Notes: generated by a model from the sequence alone, not told the origin. A stretch of 64,000 nucleotides of DNA from Myrica gale (GCA_963930655.1 OZ005621.1:8791001-8855000), one strand, 5' to 3'. Counted from the first letter of the stretch, positions 23,901 to 36,602 are shown. Program-made: numbers and translations.

Positions 23901-24236
23901 TTTCTCTCAATTTTTGACTTACAGACATGAAGTTATTGAAATAAAGATTTATTACGCAAATTCTTTATTATTTATTGTTTATCTATGTAGATAAAATAAA
24001 GGACCTGAATGACTTATAGGAAGTTCATTCATAAAGTTTTGATTCCCATAAAGTACTCATATAATGAGTATTGTGCTGGTAATACATGGAAGGGACGACC
24101 GATTATGTTACGGTTTTACCGCCATGATTCGTGTGTAGCATTCATTATGTGGGTGGAAGGATTCCATAAACAGTTGGCCAAACTAAAGAACTCAAGACAT
24201 CATTAATACATATGTCGTCAAGGTCAAGTGGGAGAA

Positions 24237-24780
24237 TGTTAGAATATTTCTTTAAGGTGACCTAATTGACATATGTAAATAATCTTTTAAAGTTTTAAAG
24301 ATTATGATGTAAGTTAAATAAGATTATGAAATCTGTAGCAGATTCAAATTTAGAACTAATTGGATAAAGATTGCAATTTGATTTCTGATTCAAATTGGAA
24401 TTCAAATTGTAACCAATTAGATAAAGATTGCTATTTGATTTTGAATTTGAATTTCCTTGATGGAAGGAACAAATCAAAATCTACAACAGATTGAGGGTCC
24501 CTGACCTAGCCTATAAATAAGAGGCGTGTGTATACCATCTATGACATACTCTGTAAGGCATAGGCATAGGTTGGAAGAGCCTCACTAAATTACAAATTCA
24601 TAAAGTTACTCTGCAGAGATTCTGAGTTTGAGTGCTGAGCAAGATGGCTGGAGGTAAAAAATCCTGCTATATTTTATTCCGCTGCATTCACAATCATAAT
24701 GGTTGATTGTGATTTTACTCTTACAAGTCATACTACACTAACTTCAGTAAGTGATGTTGGAGTTCAACTAATGCTCATTC
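24237..24780 (+). repeat. 3' LTR of the second Copia (end not fixed)
   Basis: Begins TGTTAGAATATTT directly after a purine-rich tract. It contains a CCTATAAATAAG promoter-like box at about 24509. With no 5' LTR to compare, the right end cannot be placed and may lie well before 24780. Confidence 0.6.
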
Positions 24781-24796
24781 TTGCGAGCGCTCTTAG

Positions 24797-25494
24797 TAGG
24801 GGTGTTTACCGGTACCGGTCACCGTTCCCTGCTTAGTAGCAGGGGCGGTGCCGGTGGCCATTTTCACCAAAAAGCGGTGAAAATGGCGGTGACGGTGAAA
24901 CCGCCCACCGCTGGGCGGTTCACCGCCAGAACCGTATTTTTTTATACGGCGTCGTTTGAGTTTTTTTCTCCCCCTCACCTTACTTTTCGAGAATCTTCCC
25001 CGACCTATCCCGAAGCTCCTGCCTCTTCAGCCTCTCTTTGCCCCTGCTCAGCCGACCCTCTCTTTCAGTCGCGGGCCCGCCGCACCACCCTCGTCTAGTT
25101 GTCCTTCTGCAGCAAACGGCTACATGCAACTTGGTTGCGTTTTGTTACGATGGTTGTTAAGTTATGAGGGGATAGACAGAGACGTGAGAGAAAGGGTGAG
25201 AGAGACGAAGAGGGGGAGAGAGAGAGGGGTGAAAATTGAAAGAGGCTTAAGAAGGAGATTGAGAGGTTGCGCGCACATGACCTTACACAAGGACACACGC
25301 AAGGCGCCTTGCGCGCTTGCTCACGACAAGCGCACTCGCGCAGGACGCCTTAGCCTATTAACCGGCACCGGCACCGTTAGGCACCGGTCACCGGTGTAAC
25401 CGGTGCCGGGGTCGGTTGGGGTTTTTGGGACACCGCCCAAGGCGGTGGCAATAACGATGGAGGGCATAACCGCCACCGCCGATGCACAGCCCTA
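24797..25494. mobile_element. non-autonomous hAT element with 8-bp target duplication
   Basis: The ends are TAGGGGTGT on the left and ACAGCCCTA on the right, an inverted pair of the TAGGGNTGT hAT type. GCTCTTAG flanks both sides (24789-24796 and 25495-25502), an exact 8-bp duplication. Both ends are rich in ACCGGT-type GC words. The middle holds a C/T-rich tract and GA-rich sequence without protein-like frames. Length 698 bp. It lies next to the second Copia LTR. Confidence 0.88.
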
Positions 25495-25502
25495 GCTCTT
25501 AG

Positions 25503-26424
25503 AACAGGTCTGCTGGGTGCGATGTCTAATGTCATAAAAAACTCGAGTGATGCTCTCTTGACACCAATTGATTTTGAGAGAAATGACGGCTCAACGGTTT
25601 GACACATGATATATATTAGAATTATATAAAAACATGAATAAATTTATTTTATTTAAAACATCAAGAATTTTTAATTTCGTCTTTTTATCTCCTTACCCTC
25701 TCTTCCGCTTCATCCTTTATGTGCTAAAAAAGCTGAACAGACACCACACCTAACACATTTCTATCGGTGACATTATACTTGCGCCCTTGATCTTTCAATA
25801 TTAATGCAGTCATATTCAAAAATTAAGCGGATTATTTTAATAAATTTGGGAATAAAATCGAAGTCTCAACGAGAGACCAGGATTATGTTCGTTTTGAAGG
25901 TTTTTGTAGGATTTAGAGAATTTTATGAATTTTTAGGTGATGTTAAAGTTGTATTGGTGGTTGCGTAAAAGTTGTTGAGTTGTAAAAAAAGTAATGATGA
26001 TGTTTAAAGTTGTTTGTTTTATATTTTAAATTTATTTTTTTTATTAAAATAGAATATTTAAAAATATTCTAATAAAAATAAAATAAAAAAATACTAAAAG
26101 ACAAAATAAGAGTGAAAGGCGCAGGAGACATGCAGGGACATGGGCGCAGGATCTGCAGGGGAGGGGGATTCGAATCCTCCCTTCTATTTGAGTTTTTGTC
26201 GAACACAGTGAAGTGATGATTCAAATCCTCATTTTTTTCGTAAACCGAACATGCTCCGGGAATCCAACTCTCCCTGAAGCAAACCTACCGTGTGCATTTC
26301 TCGGAAAACTTGGCCCGAGATCTAGCGATACGATTCTTATTTCCCGCCAAAACAACACGTCCTCCCGCCATAGAAAAAGCTCCTTGACCCTCTTCTTCGA
26401 CCCCTTCCCGCCAAATATATCCGT
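25503..26424. other. intergenic, upstream of seven-exon gene
   Basis: AT-rich from about 25860 to 26110, then a more GC-balanced stretch that probably contains the promoter and 5' UTR of the gene at 26498. No other gene is seen. Confidence 0.45.
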
Positions 26425-26484
26425 CTCTCTTTCTCTGTCTCTCTCTCTCTGTGCGTGTGCGTGTGCGTGTGCGTGTGCTTTTGC
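26425..26484 (+). repeat. CT/GT microsatellite in the 5' leader
   Basis: A (CT)n run passes into repeated TGCGTG units just upstream of the ATG at 26498. It is open in the coding frame but reads as a Ser/Leu then Cys/Ala repeat, so the downstream ATG is the better start. Confidence 0.75.
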
Positions 26485-26497
26485 GTGCGGAGCAGCC

Positions 26498-29400
26498 ATG
26501 GACCCTAACCGAAGCACCAAGAAGCGTAAGCTTCGGCCGACCCCGTCCCATCCCTTGATAGGCGTCTTGACCCGCAGCAAATCCCAGATCCTGCTTCACC
26601 GCCAAGAGCCTGACCTCGAATCCTCCTCGTCCCACGACTACTCCGAGCACCGTGTCCTGATCAATGATCTCCGTACCAAAAGGGTGTTTTCACCTAAGCC
26701 AATCGTCGCCTGTAGTCCGAACCCTAAACAGAATGCAAGTACTAATGAGAAATTAGACGTCGTAGTCAGTGTGGCTTCTGAGAGTACAATGGCTGGGGAG
26801 AATGGAGCGACCGAGAACTTGGGTGAATTAATGTCTTGCGGAGGAGGCCGGGATAGGGAGGATATAAACTCAGTATTGTCTTCGATCGTGAAGGAATACG
26901 GAGTGTATGAAGATAGTGGAGTTGGTCTATATGATGATGGGAGTGAAGAGGTTAAGCAACTTGACTTAGGGATTTCTTGTGACATCCAGAATCCGGGAGA
27001 TGAGAATCATATTTTGTCGATGGCGGACGACAGTGGCCGAATGAAAACGGCAGTAGCCACAGATACGATTCTCAATCAACAAGAGCAATCGGAGAAGAAA
27101 GGCGAAGTTGATGGTGACGGTGGGCTTCTTAAGGGAATCGATGTTCTGAATCAAGGAAGTGTTCAGACGACGCCGCCTGATGCGGAGGTATTTGGTGATG
27201 GAAAGGCTAATGAAAATGAAGGGAAGCCTCCTAATGGAGTTGTTCGGGGACCAGATTCGTGCGTTGGAGAGGCTTTTGGCGCCGACAATTACAAGAAAAA
27301 TGACTCAAGTCCTGCTTCGAAACCGGTAAGAATGGCACATTTTTGTAAAGTTTTTCGTTCATACTAAGACACATTGATAACAAATTTGAAATGCATTGCT
27401 GCTACAGTTGATTACTCCATGAAAGGAGTTATATTCTGTTAGGGTTTATGCTAATGTAATAGAATCTGGAATTTGAAACAGGTGCTCAAACCATGTTTTA
27501 GACGGAAACTATTCAAGATTCCAGGTTCAGTTAGCTATAAAAGACTTCTTCCTTATTTGATGAATATCACCACAGATAGACCTTGTAAGTTTACTCCTTT
27601 TTGTCCATGTTTTTTCATTGAACTTTTAGAAGCATAAGCTGAATTTTCCGCTTGGAGAAGTATGTACAAGGGGCTAACAATTCCATTAATGAATTTCTTT
27701 AGATTCGCCAAAAAGTAGTCAAACCCCAAAACCGGACAAATGTTTTGGACAAAAGCTGCTCCAACCCAAATTGGATCCTGAAGGACAAGAGGCTTCCATA
27801 CATAAATCTGACACACACAGTTGTTCATTGGAACGTGGCGCTGGTGCCTCTGGTAGCTGGCCAGCATCTGTACTAATTTCTGCCAACGAGTCATCAAGTG
27901 GTAACACGGCAGATTTAACTTCGTCTGAACACTTCACTGAGTCACCAAAGATATTTGATTCGCAAAAAGTGGTTGACAAACTTTATGAGGAGGTCTCTGT
28001 TAATGCACAAATTAAGAAGTTGGAGTTGGGTGAAGATTGTGCGAAAAACTCAAACCCTGATCTGTCTTCGGTGTTGGAGGATGATGCAAAGGGTCAGAAA
28101 AAGAATGAAGGAATTGGGAAAAGTGATTTTAGGTTTCCTAGCGAAGGCCAAGAGGTCGATGATGTACACCCTCAATCGTTCTGGAGTACAGACGAGTGTC
28201 ATTCACACAGAGATTTTGGCGTTGGTAAGCACTCCGACGACGCAGATCAGACTGAGGCTGGGGGAATGACGATAGTGGGTGGTGGGTATCCTTGTAGAGC
28301 TCAGAATGTGAATACTACTTTGTCTGAAGCAGAGAACAGTAAATCATTTAATTTAGAGCAGAGAGGTGATGATGATGGTAAGGTTCAAAATCAACTTGAT
28401 GATTCAAATGAAGAACTTGTCCAGATGGCGCCACCAGATGCTGAGATCTTTGCTAAACCAGACGGCGAAGAAAATGGATGTGGGGGAGCAGAATTGGTTC
28501 AGAAGATTAAGCATCATAGCCTTGGGACGCCACTACGTGGAAGTAATACAAAAAGTGCTACCTGTGCTAGTGATATGAGAAAGATCCGCAATTCTAACAA
28601 CAAACAGGTAAGAAAACAATTTATTTTTGAATATTAAGAGACTGGCAATCAATGTGATTTATAAATTCTTCATGAGATAAGATGAGCCCGTTACTTGAAA
28701 GCAGGTTATAGATCCGTGTTCACAACTGAAACTATACAAAATTCCGGGATCATTCAGCTATAGAAGATTGCTCCCACATCTCATTGATATCGCTAAAGAT
28801 AACTCTTGTAAGTCCTGTTGTGTTCAGTTTGACACAAATATAATTTACTTGAGGAGACATTTCTGTGCACTAATAGTAGAAAACTAAAACATTCTTGCAA
28901 TCCTTAACATTTCTAGGTGCTTCAGGCAATGGCCATTGCTACAGATTTCATGCAGAAGATCATACTAGTAATTCCCGTAGTCTGCCAATGGTGGCATTGG
29001 CTTCTGCCCATGATTCATCTAATGATAATGAACGAAAGTTAAAATCTCCCCGGGATGATTCTGAATTTGCGATATCGCTTGCTTCATGTAAGGAAGATTG
29101 GCTGCCAATAGAACAGCTTCACTCTGATAAATACAGTCAATTGGAAGCTTCCCCTAACCAAGTGAGTTCTGTATTTAGAATTGGTCCAACAGTTGCTTCA
29201 CTTTGTCCTCCTGCCAGCTGTGGAACTTGGTCTAGGGAAGAAGGCATAATATCGGTCACACAAGTTTCTGTTGATACTGAAGCAGACTGCACTAATTCAT
29301 TAGTGGAGCATTCCAAGGGTGCAAAACCAGTTGAAGCAGCAGCACCTACAGGAAATCATAGTGCTGGACACAACAAGGGAGTTCTTAAAAGAAATCCAAG

Positions 29401-30986
29401 AGGGTGCCGAGGGCTCTGTTCTTGTTTGAACTGTGCTTCTTTTCGACTCCACGCAGAGAGAGCATTTGAGTTCTCCCGAAATCAGATGCAAGATATTGAA
29501 GAGGTGACCTTAGATTTGATCAAGGAACTGTCATACATGCGGGGCATGTTGGAAAAAGCTGCTCATGGTGTCGATAATCATTTGATTGTTCATGTCAATC
29601 GGGTGAGCACCTCAAGAACCAAAAGATGCACCTCTCCGATTTCTTTTCCTCTTGCTACTCAAATGTGAAGCTACAGTTATGATCACATTGCTTGATCTGC
29701 CTTTCTGACTACTTGAGTTCTATGTCATTGTTGGTTTCTCTTGGTGTGATCTGGATTTGATTGACCTAATCGATGCTGGTTTGACATACACCATACTGAC
29801 TTGACTAGGATGACATCTGAGTGTCCACTTCAAAAGCCTATATAAGGCCAATTTCCAGATTTAAGAATCACGAAAGTTCAGTTTAACACTGTTGGCTCTC
29901 ATCATGAGATTGCTACAGGGTTAAATGAATTATTTGGAGGAATGCATCAAAACCATTTCTCTACTTGCGCTAATATGTATCTTTATGGGAGTCACGTTTC
30001 AGCATTGTGTTCTGAGAATGGAAAAGTAGATAAGTATGTATTCATCACAGTGTGAAAAGTCGAGATGAACTCCTATAGAGAATATGAAACCTTAGTATAA
30101 ACATGAGTAAAAAATTTCAATGTTTAGGAGTAGGAGCTCCATGGTACGTATGAATGTGGGTACTCTCTTTCAGACAACTACTCTAAAAACATTAAAACTT
30201 GTGTGGTTTAAGTTCAGACAACGCTGTTGTGGTCCTTACTAGATCTAATGCCTTCCTGAAAGTCTATCTCCCTTTTCTTCGTGGTTAGCTTATGGAGAGA
30301 TGAAGTTCTGACTTGTTTTTCGAGCTTGTTCTATAGAATTTAGCTTTAAAGACGTTCTAGTGTTTCTTTTAAAAGGTCTCTTTTCTACATATTTTTTCTT
30401 CAATAGATTAGAATATGGAACTTAATAACCCTCCCTGTCAGTTTCTTTGTCCTTGTCAATTTAAACAGGACGCTGTTATTGTGTTGAGTTCAGCGGTGAT
30501 TCCCTTTCACATGCTATTATTGTTTGCTTTCACTTCCTTTCTTCCTTTTCAAAAGGTTTAATCGGAAAACAAGCAGCCACCCATTATGTTCATGGTCTTT
30601 TAAACTGTCACTGGGATTCTAATTTGTTTTTTCTATTTGATGCAGGTGAAAGAAGCATGCAGGAAAGCATCTGAAGCAGAAGAATTAGCAAAACTCCGCC
30701 TAGGCCAGATGAACTATGAGCTCAACATCCACTGCAGAATCCCGGTAAGTATTATTATGCTCCATATCAGAGTGCTTCTAGTGAGTTGCAAAGTTCCCTT
30801 CTTTTTTGTTATTTTCCCCAATATACTATTGAACATTTTATCACATACCTGAAGGAGCCAATGCGCTCATTTCGACTAAACTTTTAGCAGGGTGTGCAGC
30901 CTCCAAGGGTTAGTTTTGCCAATTACGTTGAAGAAAAAGTCATCCGAAGCCAGACTTTCAAAGAAAAAAGTATAAGCTCTGTGTAA
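26498..30986 (+). CDS. uncharacterised plant protein, seven exons, internally duplicated
   Basis: Exons by GT-AG borders and matching phase: 26498-27325, 27482-27584, 27703-28607, 28705-28807, 28917-29602, 30646-30744, 30891-30986. Together they are 2820 nt, or 939 residues, without a stop. The start is the ATG giving MDPNRSTKKRKLRP, whose basic cluster could be a nuclear signal. Residues about 277-310 (exon 2) and 613-646 (exon 4) are homologous 34-residue repeats sharing KLxKIPGSxSYxRLLPxL. The acidic, probably disordered exons before each repeat share VQxxPPDAExF. The C-terminal part (about 800-939) looks most conserved: a Cys-rich RGCRGLCSCLNCASF segment, then a helical stretch (EEVTLDLIKELSYMRGMLEKA) that could form a coiled coil. 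I do not recognise a function. All splice sites are canonical and the frame is open, so it is probably active. Confidence 0.85.
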
Positions 30987-31590
30987 GATGGCGTTTGTAA
31001 TCATTAACACACTAAGCAGCACCGAAGTCTGGTCTCAGTGTATCTTGGGAAAGCAAGTTGGTTTGATATTCTCAGTGGAATTCTGGTTTTTTAGCTAAGA
31101 AAAAAATTGAAAATTAGTTTATTGTTTGTGATAATTTCTGTGCAGTGTAAACCTACTCTTTGAGTTTGAAATCTGTAGAGCTTGAATGTACTTTCCTCTG
31201 GGGTGCATACAATTTGCTAGACCATTTATGAATGGCACATAGTACTGCTGTAATATAAAATGAAATAATTGAATTCTGAAAGTCCTTTTACGCTTCAATC
31301 GTTTTTCTCTTTTTTCTTTCTTTCCGTTTCTGAATTGGAAATTTAACGAGATTATAAGATTGAGCGACGGAATAAATTTTGTCTTTTATTTATCTATCGC
31401 TGGAATTGGACTTTGTAGTTGCCAAAGGCAGTAGGGTAAATGACCATGTACAATTGCTCGAATTTTTAAATCTGATATGCTTTGGCTATTTCTCAGGATA
31501 ATAATGAGTCTAGATGTTTTGGCTAGTTGGGCGGCTTCCTCTTCCTTTGAGGGATGTTTGTCCCCTTCTCATGAGCTGACCCTTGGGTGT
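30987..31590. other. 3' flank of the seven-exon gene
   Basis: AT-rich, probably 3' UTR in its first 280 bases or so (a TAATATAAAATGAAATAA-type stretch near 31250 could serve polyadenylation). No other gene is seen. Confidence 0.4.
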
Positions 31591-32754
31591 ATGCGGGTAT
31601 AAAAAGGGTTGCATTCATTTCTTTCTTTCTTCACCTTTGCAAAATTGGAATTGGGAGTTGATAATTTCGGCAAATGTGGCCATGTTATTCAAGGTGCCAG
31701 AGTTCTGTTAGCTTTATGAATTAATGTCTGATTCTCAGACTTATGTTTGCTTAATGAAATCATGTCAGTGTAATTCTCAATAGAGAATTCTTGTGTTACT
31801 TAGAGTCACCAAGACATGGTAACTAGTGATCAGACTTGTTTCATGTGTCTGATGTCTGAGAAATGTTCTTGTTTAGCTGTCAATCTATGACCCCTTGACT
31901 CAAACAAGTTTGAACGTTTTGTTGCTGTCAACGTTGTGTTTGAGGACGAGATTCCAAGATCAAGGTTTCATAGGCAGAGGGTACAGCACTTCCAGAAGAG
32001 GAAAAGAAGAAGAAGCAAATATTGACTACAGGATTACCTGTTATAGAATTCCCAAAAAAGAAACTTCAGGTTTAGGACCTATGGGCACAAGTTCTTCGAA
32101 TGTTGCTCAAGAGACGGAAGAAGTCTATTCTCACTATTTTGCTGAATCTAGTGGGTAGTGGAATATAGTGTTGTCCACTGGAAGTAATGTTAAGACGCCA
32201 CATTCAAAGCCACCATATGCCTGCTATTCTGCGCCTAATAATGTACTCCCTCCCCAGCCTACCTCTCCCACCAGATGCATATCCTCTTGGTTTATGGATA
32301 GTATCCGATCAAACTATTCTGAGGACACAACAAATGAAACAGATTTTGGATCTATTAAGCTTCATACTGCTAATCATCATGAACGGTGATTTTTATGGAA
32401 GCTGGATACTTGTCTAATCTATCTGTACATCAGGAGGCATAATATTTTTTTATTTGTGCAAAAAAGAAAAGAAGTTTATTTATGATGCACTATTTAGGGA
32501 AAAAATAGCTTCCATTTCTGTAGTGACATTTGCTGTTGATGTTACTAAGTAAGATCTTTAGCATATGAGCTTGCTGAAGTAAAAAGAAAAAAATGTTGAG
32601 CATCAAAAAGAACAGCCATGAACACTATTCTTTCTAGGAGCTTCACAGGTGATTGCCATACTCACTACTAAGGAAATTTTACAGATGGCATCATTTTGTG
32701 CATAACAATGGTTTCAGTCATGATTGAAGTGTCCTAGGACAGCTGAGAACATTT
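31591..32754 (+). other. unassigned region with TATA-like box and orphan frames
   Basis: TATAAAAAG at 31598-31606 is followed by pyrimidine-rich sequence. Downstream, frames at about 31895-32158 and 32168-32389 lie close together, separated by a stop. They show no motif I recognise, and no consistent exon structure joins them. This may be a decayed gene or chance open frames. Confidence 0.25.
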
Positions 32755-33195
32755 CTTGAGTAGTTGATGAAAAGATAGAAAACTAGCACGGCAAGGGATT
32801 TCATGGTTTTAGTTGGATTTGGACAATTAATGGTCAATCTCATTTATAAGATGATTGCTTGAAGAAAAATTTAGGAGGATTTCGCAATTATACCAGTGTG
32901 ACATGGAGTTCCTAAATTGGGGGCCTATTAAATATTAGGTAAAGTAGAAAGTTGCGGCCTTCATATTTTAGGGACCTTAAGCAACTGCCTACGCTACCTA
33001 TGCTCAGAGACTCGGGACTCCCCTGAAATTTTCTTTAGTAGTTGTCGAATAGATAGAAAACTAGAGCAGCAAGGCGTTCCATAGTTTAAATTGGATTTGG
33101 ACAATTGATGATGCAGTCTCGTTTGTAAGATGATTCCTTTATGAAGAATTTCGGAGGATGTCCGCAAATGTATCAGTATGACATCGAGTTCCTAA
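32755..33195. repeat. direct duplication of about 155 bp
   Basis: 32755-32915 and 33035-33195 are clearly related, both holding GATAGAAAACTAG, TTGGATTTGGACAATT, TAAGATGATT and GAGTTCCTAA in the same order and spacing. The copies are diverged, so the duplication is old. No coding function is seen. Confidence 0.7.
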
Positions 33196-33918
33196 TCAAC
33201 TATTTTAGACTTAAGCTCTTCCCTAGGATGTGAATTGAGAAAGAAGGGGAGAAATAAGACAATATGATCTGCAGAAGGGTACTGCCTCTGGGAGAAATTA
33301 AGTTAATCTGTGTAGGGTTCGATGTTTCTCTTGCAGAGTTGCTGTAGCATATATGCGCACGCATGAGAAGATTTCGGAAAATCATGGAAAAGATGTGAAC
33401 TTACAGGCCCCAAGAAGCCTATATTATAGTACGTGAGGAGCACAATGTTCTGTTTACTGGTGGAGGCGCAAGAATGGTACTCGAATATAAATATATTAAT
33501 CTTTGTCCTAATATGGTAGGTAATGGATACCTTATTCAATAGTTTTAGATTTTATGAGGAACAGAGAATCTCAGGCACAACGAATCAGCTAACCGAACAT
33601 GTTATAAACTACTTTAAGTGGCTTTGAGCAAAGGGCAGATGATCTACTAATAGAAAATAAAATAACTCCGACTAATTTTATTATATGAACAAATGTTCCA
33701 ACATCATAAACTTTACAGGGTGGGTGAACAGAGTCGGCTGCATCAAGTCCCCCCTCTAACAAACAAGATAAAACATGAAAGAGTATAACTTATTTGATTC
33801 CTGATTTGTCAAGCTAAGTGTAACTTGAACAAGAGGAAGCTACAAAGAATCTCCACCCATGAAAATATATGCCCGAGTCCTTTCAAACTCGACTCGAAAG
33901 AGAGGGGGGTTCTTTCTT
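33196..33918. other. spacer, includes XTH 3' flank
   Basis: No gene is seen. The part nearest 33919 should contain the 3' UTR of the minus-strand XTH gene. Confidence 0.45.
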
Positions 33919-35629
33919 TTAGAGAAATCTCGAGCGTCTGCACTCGGCAGGAAGACCTCCAGGGAAGCGTTTCAAATCGGTGCAGTAATTGTAAATCATG
34001 AAGTATTTCTGAACCCATCTGAGTCTTCTTCGGCTAGTTGCATCAAGCTCGTTGTTCTGCCATCCAACATTGGAGAGGGCACTAGTGGATCTGGAGTCAA
34101 TAACATTGAAGTTCCGGTAGTATGCCGTGAAGGGTGCCTTGGACCAATCAGTTTTCACCAGTCCTCCTCTAGTAGCCCAGTCATCGGCGTTCCAAAGGCT
34201 GGAGTAAATCCTCATCGGCTGGCTTTTGGGGAAGGGAACGCCAATCGATTCAGCATTCTTGAACACTCTTATGGGAATGTTATCGACCAAGAAGCTGAGA
34301 AGAGAACCACCGGAGTAAAATTACATTCAAAGAAATCTAACATGGAAATTTTATTTTTCTGCATAATTTTTTCTCCAATTTCAGGTCCCAAAATATGATA
34401 TAAAAGAGCGAGGTGTTGTTCTTACATTATATGTTGAGGCTTCCAGATGACGGAATAAGTGTGGAAGTTTCTTGTTGGGTCAAACCAGAGATAGAACTGC
34501 TGCTCCCTGTTTCCCTTGCCCTGAGTGAACACATTGGTGTGTAAAATATAAGGGTCGCCGGTGACATTTCCCAAGAATTCGAAGTCTATTTCGTCGTGAG
34601 TAGGCCCCTCAGAAGACAACTGCAATAAAAATGAAAAGGGTCAACCATATAACGACAAAGAGCTTTGTTTGAACGTTTAAGGGCATTTTTTTGGAAAGAA
34701 ACAGGTGAAAATGACTTCCCAAGATCTAACGGTATAGAATATATATATATATATAAATTCGAAACAACTAGGGATTATATTTTCTGAAGATCAGAAAAAA
34801 GTAGCCCACTATATTTTCGTAAGAGAAAAAAAAGAAGAAGAAGCCAAGCAGGAGAAGTGACGAGGAGAAAAAACATTGGTAATATGATCTTTCAATTGAA
34901 TGATGATGAGTAACCAGAGCCCCACATCACGTAAACCGACAGCATGCAGTCGCACAGAAGGTCAAATAGGTAATTATCAAAATCAAATTTCGACATTTCA
35001 TGGCAGCTTTGTGGCTTTGTTAAGGTAACACGTATGATCGACTGGTTAAATATTCCCTTGTAGTTGCCAAGTTACTTCGGCTCTACATGCAAGCTCTTCA
35101 AAGTTGATGATTATGGGCAGTCAACTTTGGCCTTGTCGGCAGGCAACTCAAGAGACGCCTCAACCAGGCAGGCAATAGTCGTTAAACTATCCCATATTAG
35201 GCAACCCAGAAGTTGTCTTTTGACATAATAATATGTACGTATATATAGGTATCTACGGATGTATATATATAGGTATTTACGTGCGGATATATATATTTAT
35301 GGGTAAGCGGAAAGTGAAGAAAACGAAGAATGGATTTTAGGACATACATAGTAGGCAGTAACAGTGCCGGCAGAATTGCCAGCAACAAGTTTGAGCTGCA
35401 TATCAATCCTCCCAAATAGGTATTCTTTCTTAGACTTGAAGCCAGAGCCAGACACCTTGTCTAGAGAGAGAGACAGAAGCTGTCCTCCCTTGAATATGTT
35501 GGCACGGTTACCCCCCCATGTTAGATCAAAGTCCTGGTAGAAGTTACCAGCGGAAGTATCTACTAACAAGGAACTCAACACAAGACCAACCAATACAAAC
35601 ACAGAGAATCCACTGCAAGAGAAAACCAT
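33919..35629 (-). CDS. XTH: xyloglucan endotransglucosylase/hydrolase (GH16), three exons
   Basis: Cuts and rejoins xyloglucan chains in the cell wall (family GH16). Exons on the minus strand are 35629-35348, 34619-34426 and 34294-33919. They total 852 nt, or 283 residues, with phases 0 and 2 and canonical GT-AG sites. Residues 1 to about 27 form a hydrophobic signal peptide ([13 protein letters not shown], ending near TSAG). The catalytic motif [11 protein letters not shown] spans residues 102-112, with nucleophile and acid/base Glu in place, directly followed by the usual N-glycosylation site N112-V-T. The C-terminal XET_C region has the expected late Cys residues (YNYCTD, ECRR). Length and intron positions fit the family. 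A TATA-like box lies about 75-85 bases upstream of the ATG. Nothing suggests damage. Confidence 0.95.
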
Positions 35630-35702
35630 TTTTAGCCAGAGAAGAGAGAGATAAAGCTAGAGAAGAGTTTGTGATGGTTTTGAAGGAGAGTTTTTGGGAG
35701 AA

Positions 35703-35714
35703 CTATATATATAG
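35703..35714 (-). promoter_or_regulatory. TATA box of XTH
   Basis: CTATATATATAG lies 74-85 bases upstream of the XTH start codon on the minus strand, a normal distance for a plant TATA box with a short leader. Confidence 0.6.
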
Positions 35715-36585
35715 AAAGGGGGGGAAATGCTTGTAGAGATTAATTAGAGAGAGAAGAGGAGGGTATGGAGGGGTGGGGGACGCGTGAGCAATATCTGGAG
35801 GAGCCAAAGCTGGTGCCAGCCGAGCACACTAATGAAAGCTGGAAGCTTTTGTTTGGGCATTGGTTGGTTTTGGGTTTGTTTTTGGTCTTTTGTAGAGGAT
35901 GCCCATTACAAATCATTATGTCCCCAGGATGATAGGTAGGACCCCTCTTTTTGTTTGATTTAAAATAGGTGGTGCGATATGTTATGGAAGAATAAAGGTT
36001 TGGCAAGTGATTTTTGGGACCATCAATAATGTATTTGATTTTACAAATCATAATTTGCCATGTGGCAAAATGATATCAGAGTCATTTCCCAGAATGTAAA
36101 AAAAAACAATTAAATGATTGGATCTCTATTTTTAATTTTGACCTCAGGGTTTTATTTCAAGTGGCTGTATTAAATATTGGCAGTAAAAGAGTCACAAGGC
36201 TGCAAATGAACTGTAATTGGAAGATTTTGACCGTTGGATAGCTTTGTTTGACATTGAAGACGACAGGTCCTCTAATCTCGTACTACTTTACAAAATGTCT
36301 GCAAAAGGCCAAAATGTTATATCCTTTTATCTTCTTCACGTTCACAACAGTTAATTTGAGGAAAAACTAAATCCATTTGATGGCACCTTAGAGATCTGAG
36401 TCTTTTATGACAGCAAATCAAGATATTGAGCGCTTCCTCTTTCTGGGTAGGATATTGAGCACTTTGAGCTTCAAATATGTAGTCCACTGAAAATAAAACT
36501 TCTATTTTCCTGAAACAACAAAGATATTTTTTTTAAGGAGATTGTCTAATACTAGTGATGGAAGATCTCCTAAAGTGGGTCCATC
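35715..36585. other. XTH upstream region
   Basis: No coding feature. The part nearest 35714 should contain the XTH promoter. Confidence 0.45.
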
Positions 36586-36602
36586 TAGTAGGGGCTTTGC
36601 AC

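Larger units (their letters stand above)
20053..24780 (+). mobile_element. second Copia retrotransposon, 5'-truncated and decayed
   Basis: Holds leader, gag, protease, integrase, RT and RNase H in Copia order, then a purine-rich tract (GTGGGAGAA) and the 3' LTR at 24237. No 5' LTR is present: the element begins abruptly where the preceding Copia gag-protease ends. It is of a different Copia family from the first one, judged by its gag (CFFCKKKGHMKKDC knuckle) and integrase. Confidence 0.8.

Noticed and set aside
24781..25607. Arg-rich and Pro-rich frames on both strands
   Set aside because: They fall inside the non-autonomous hAT element and reflect its GC-rich ends.
26213..26497. N-terminal extension of the seven-exon protein
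   Set aside because: Begins at a non-ATG codon and passes through a CT/GT microsatellite; the ATG at 26498 is the plausible start.
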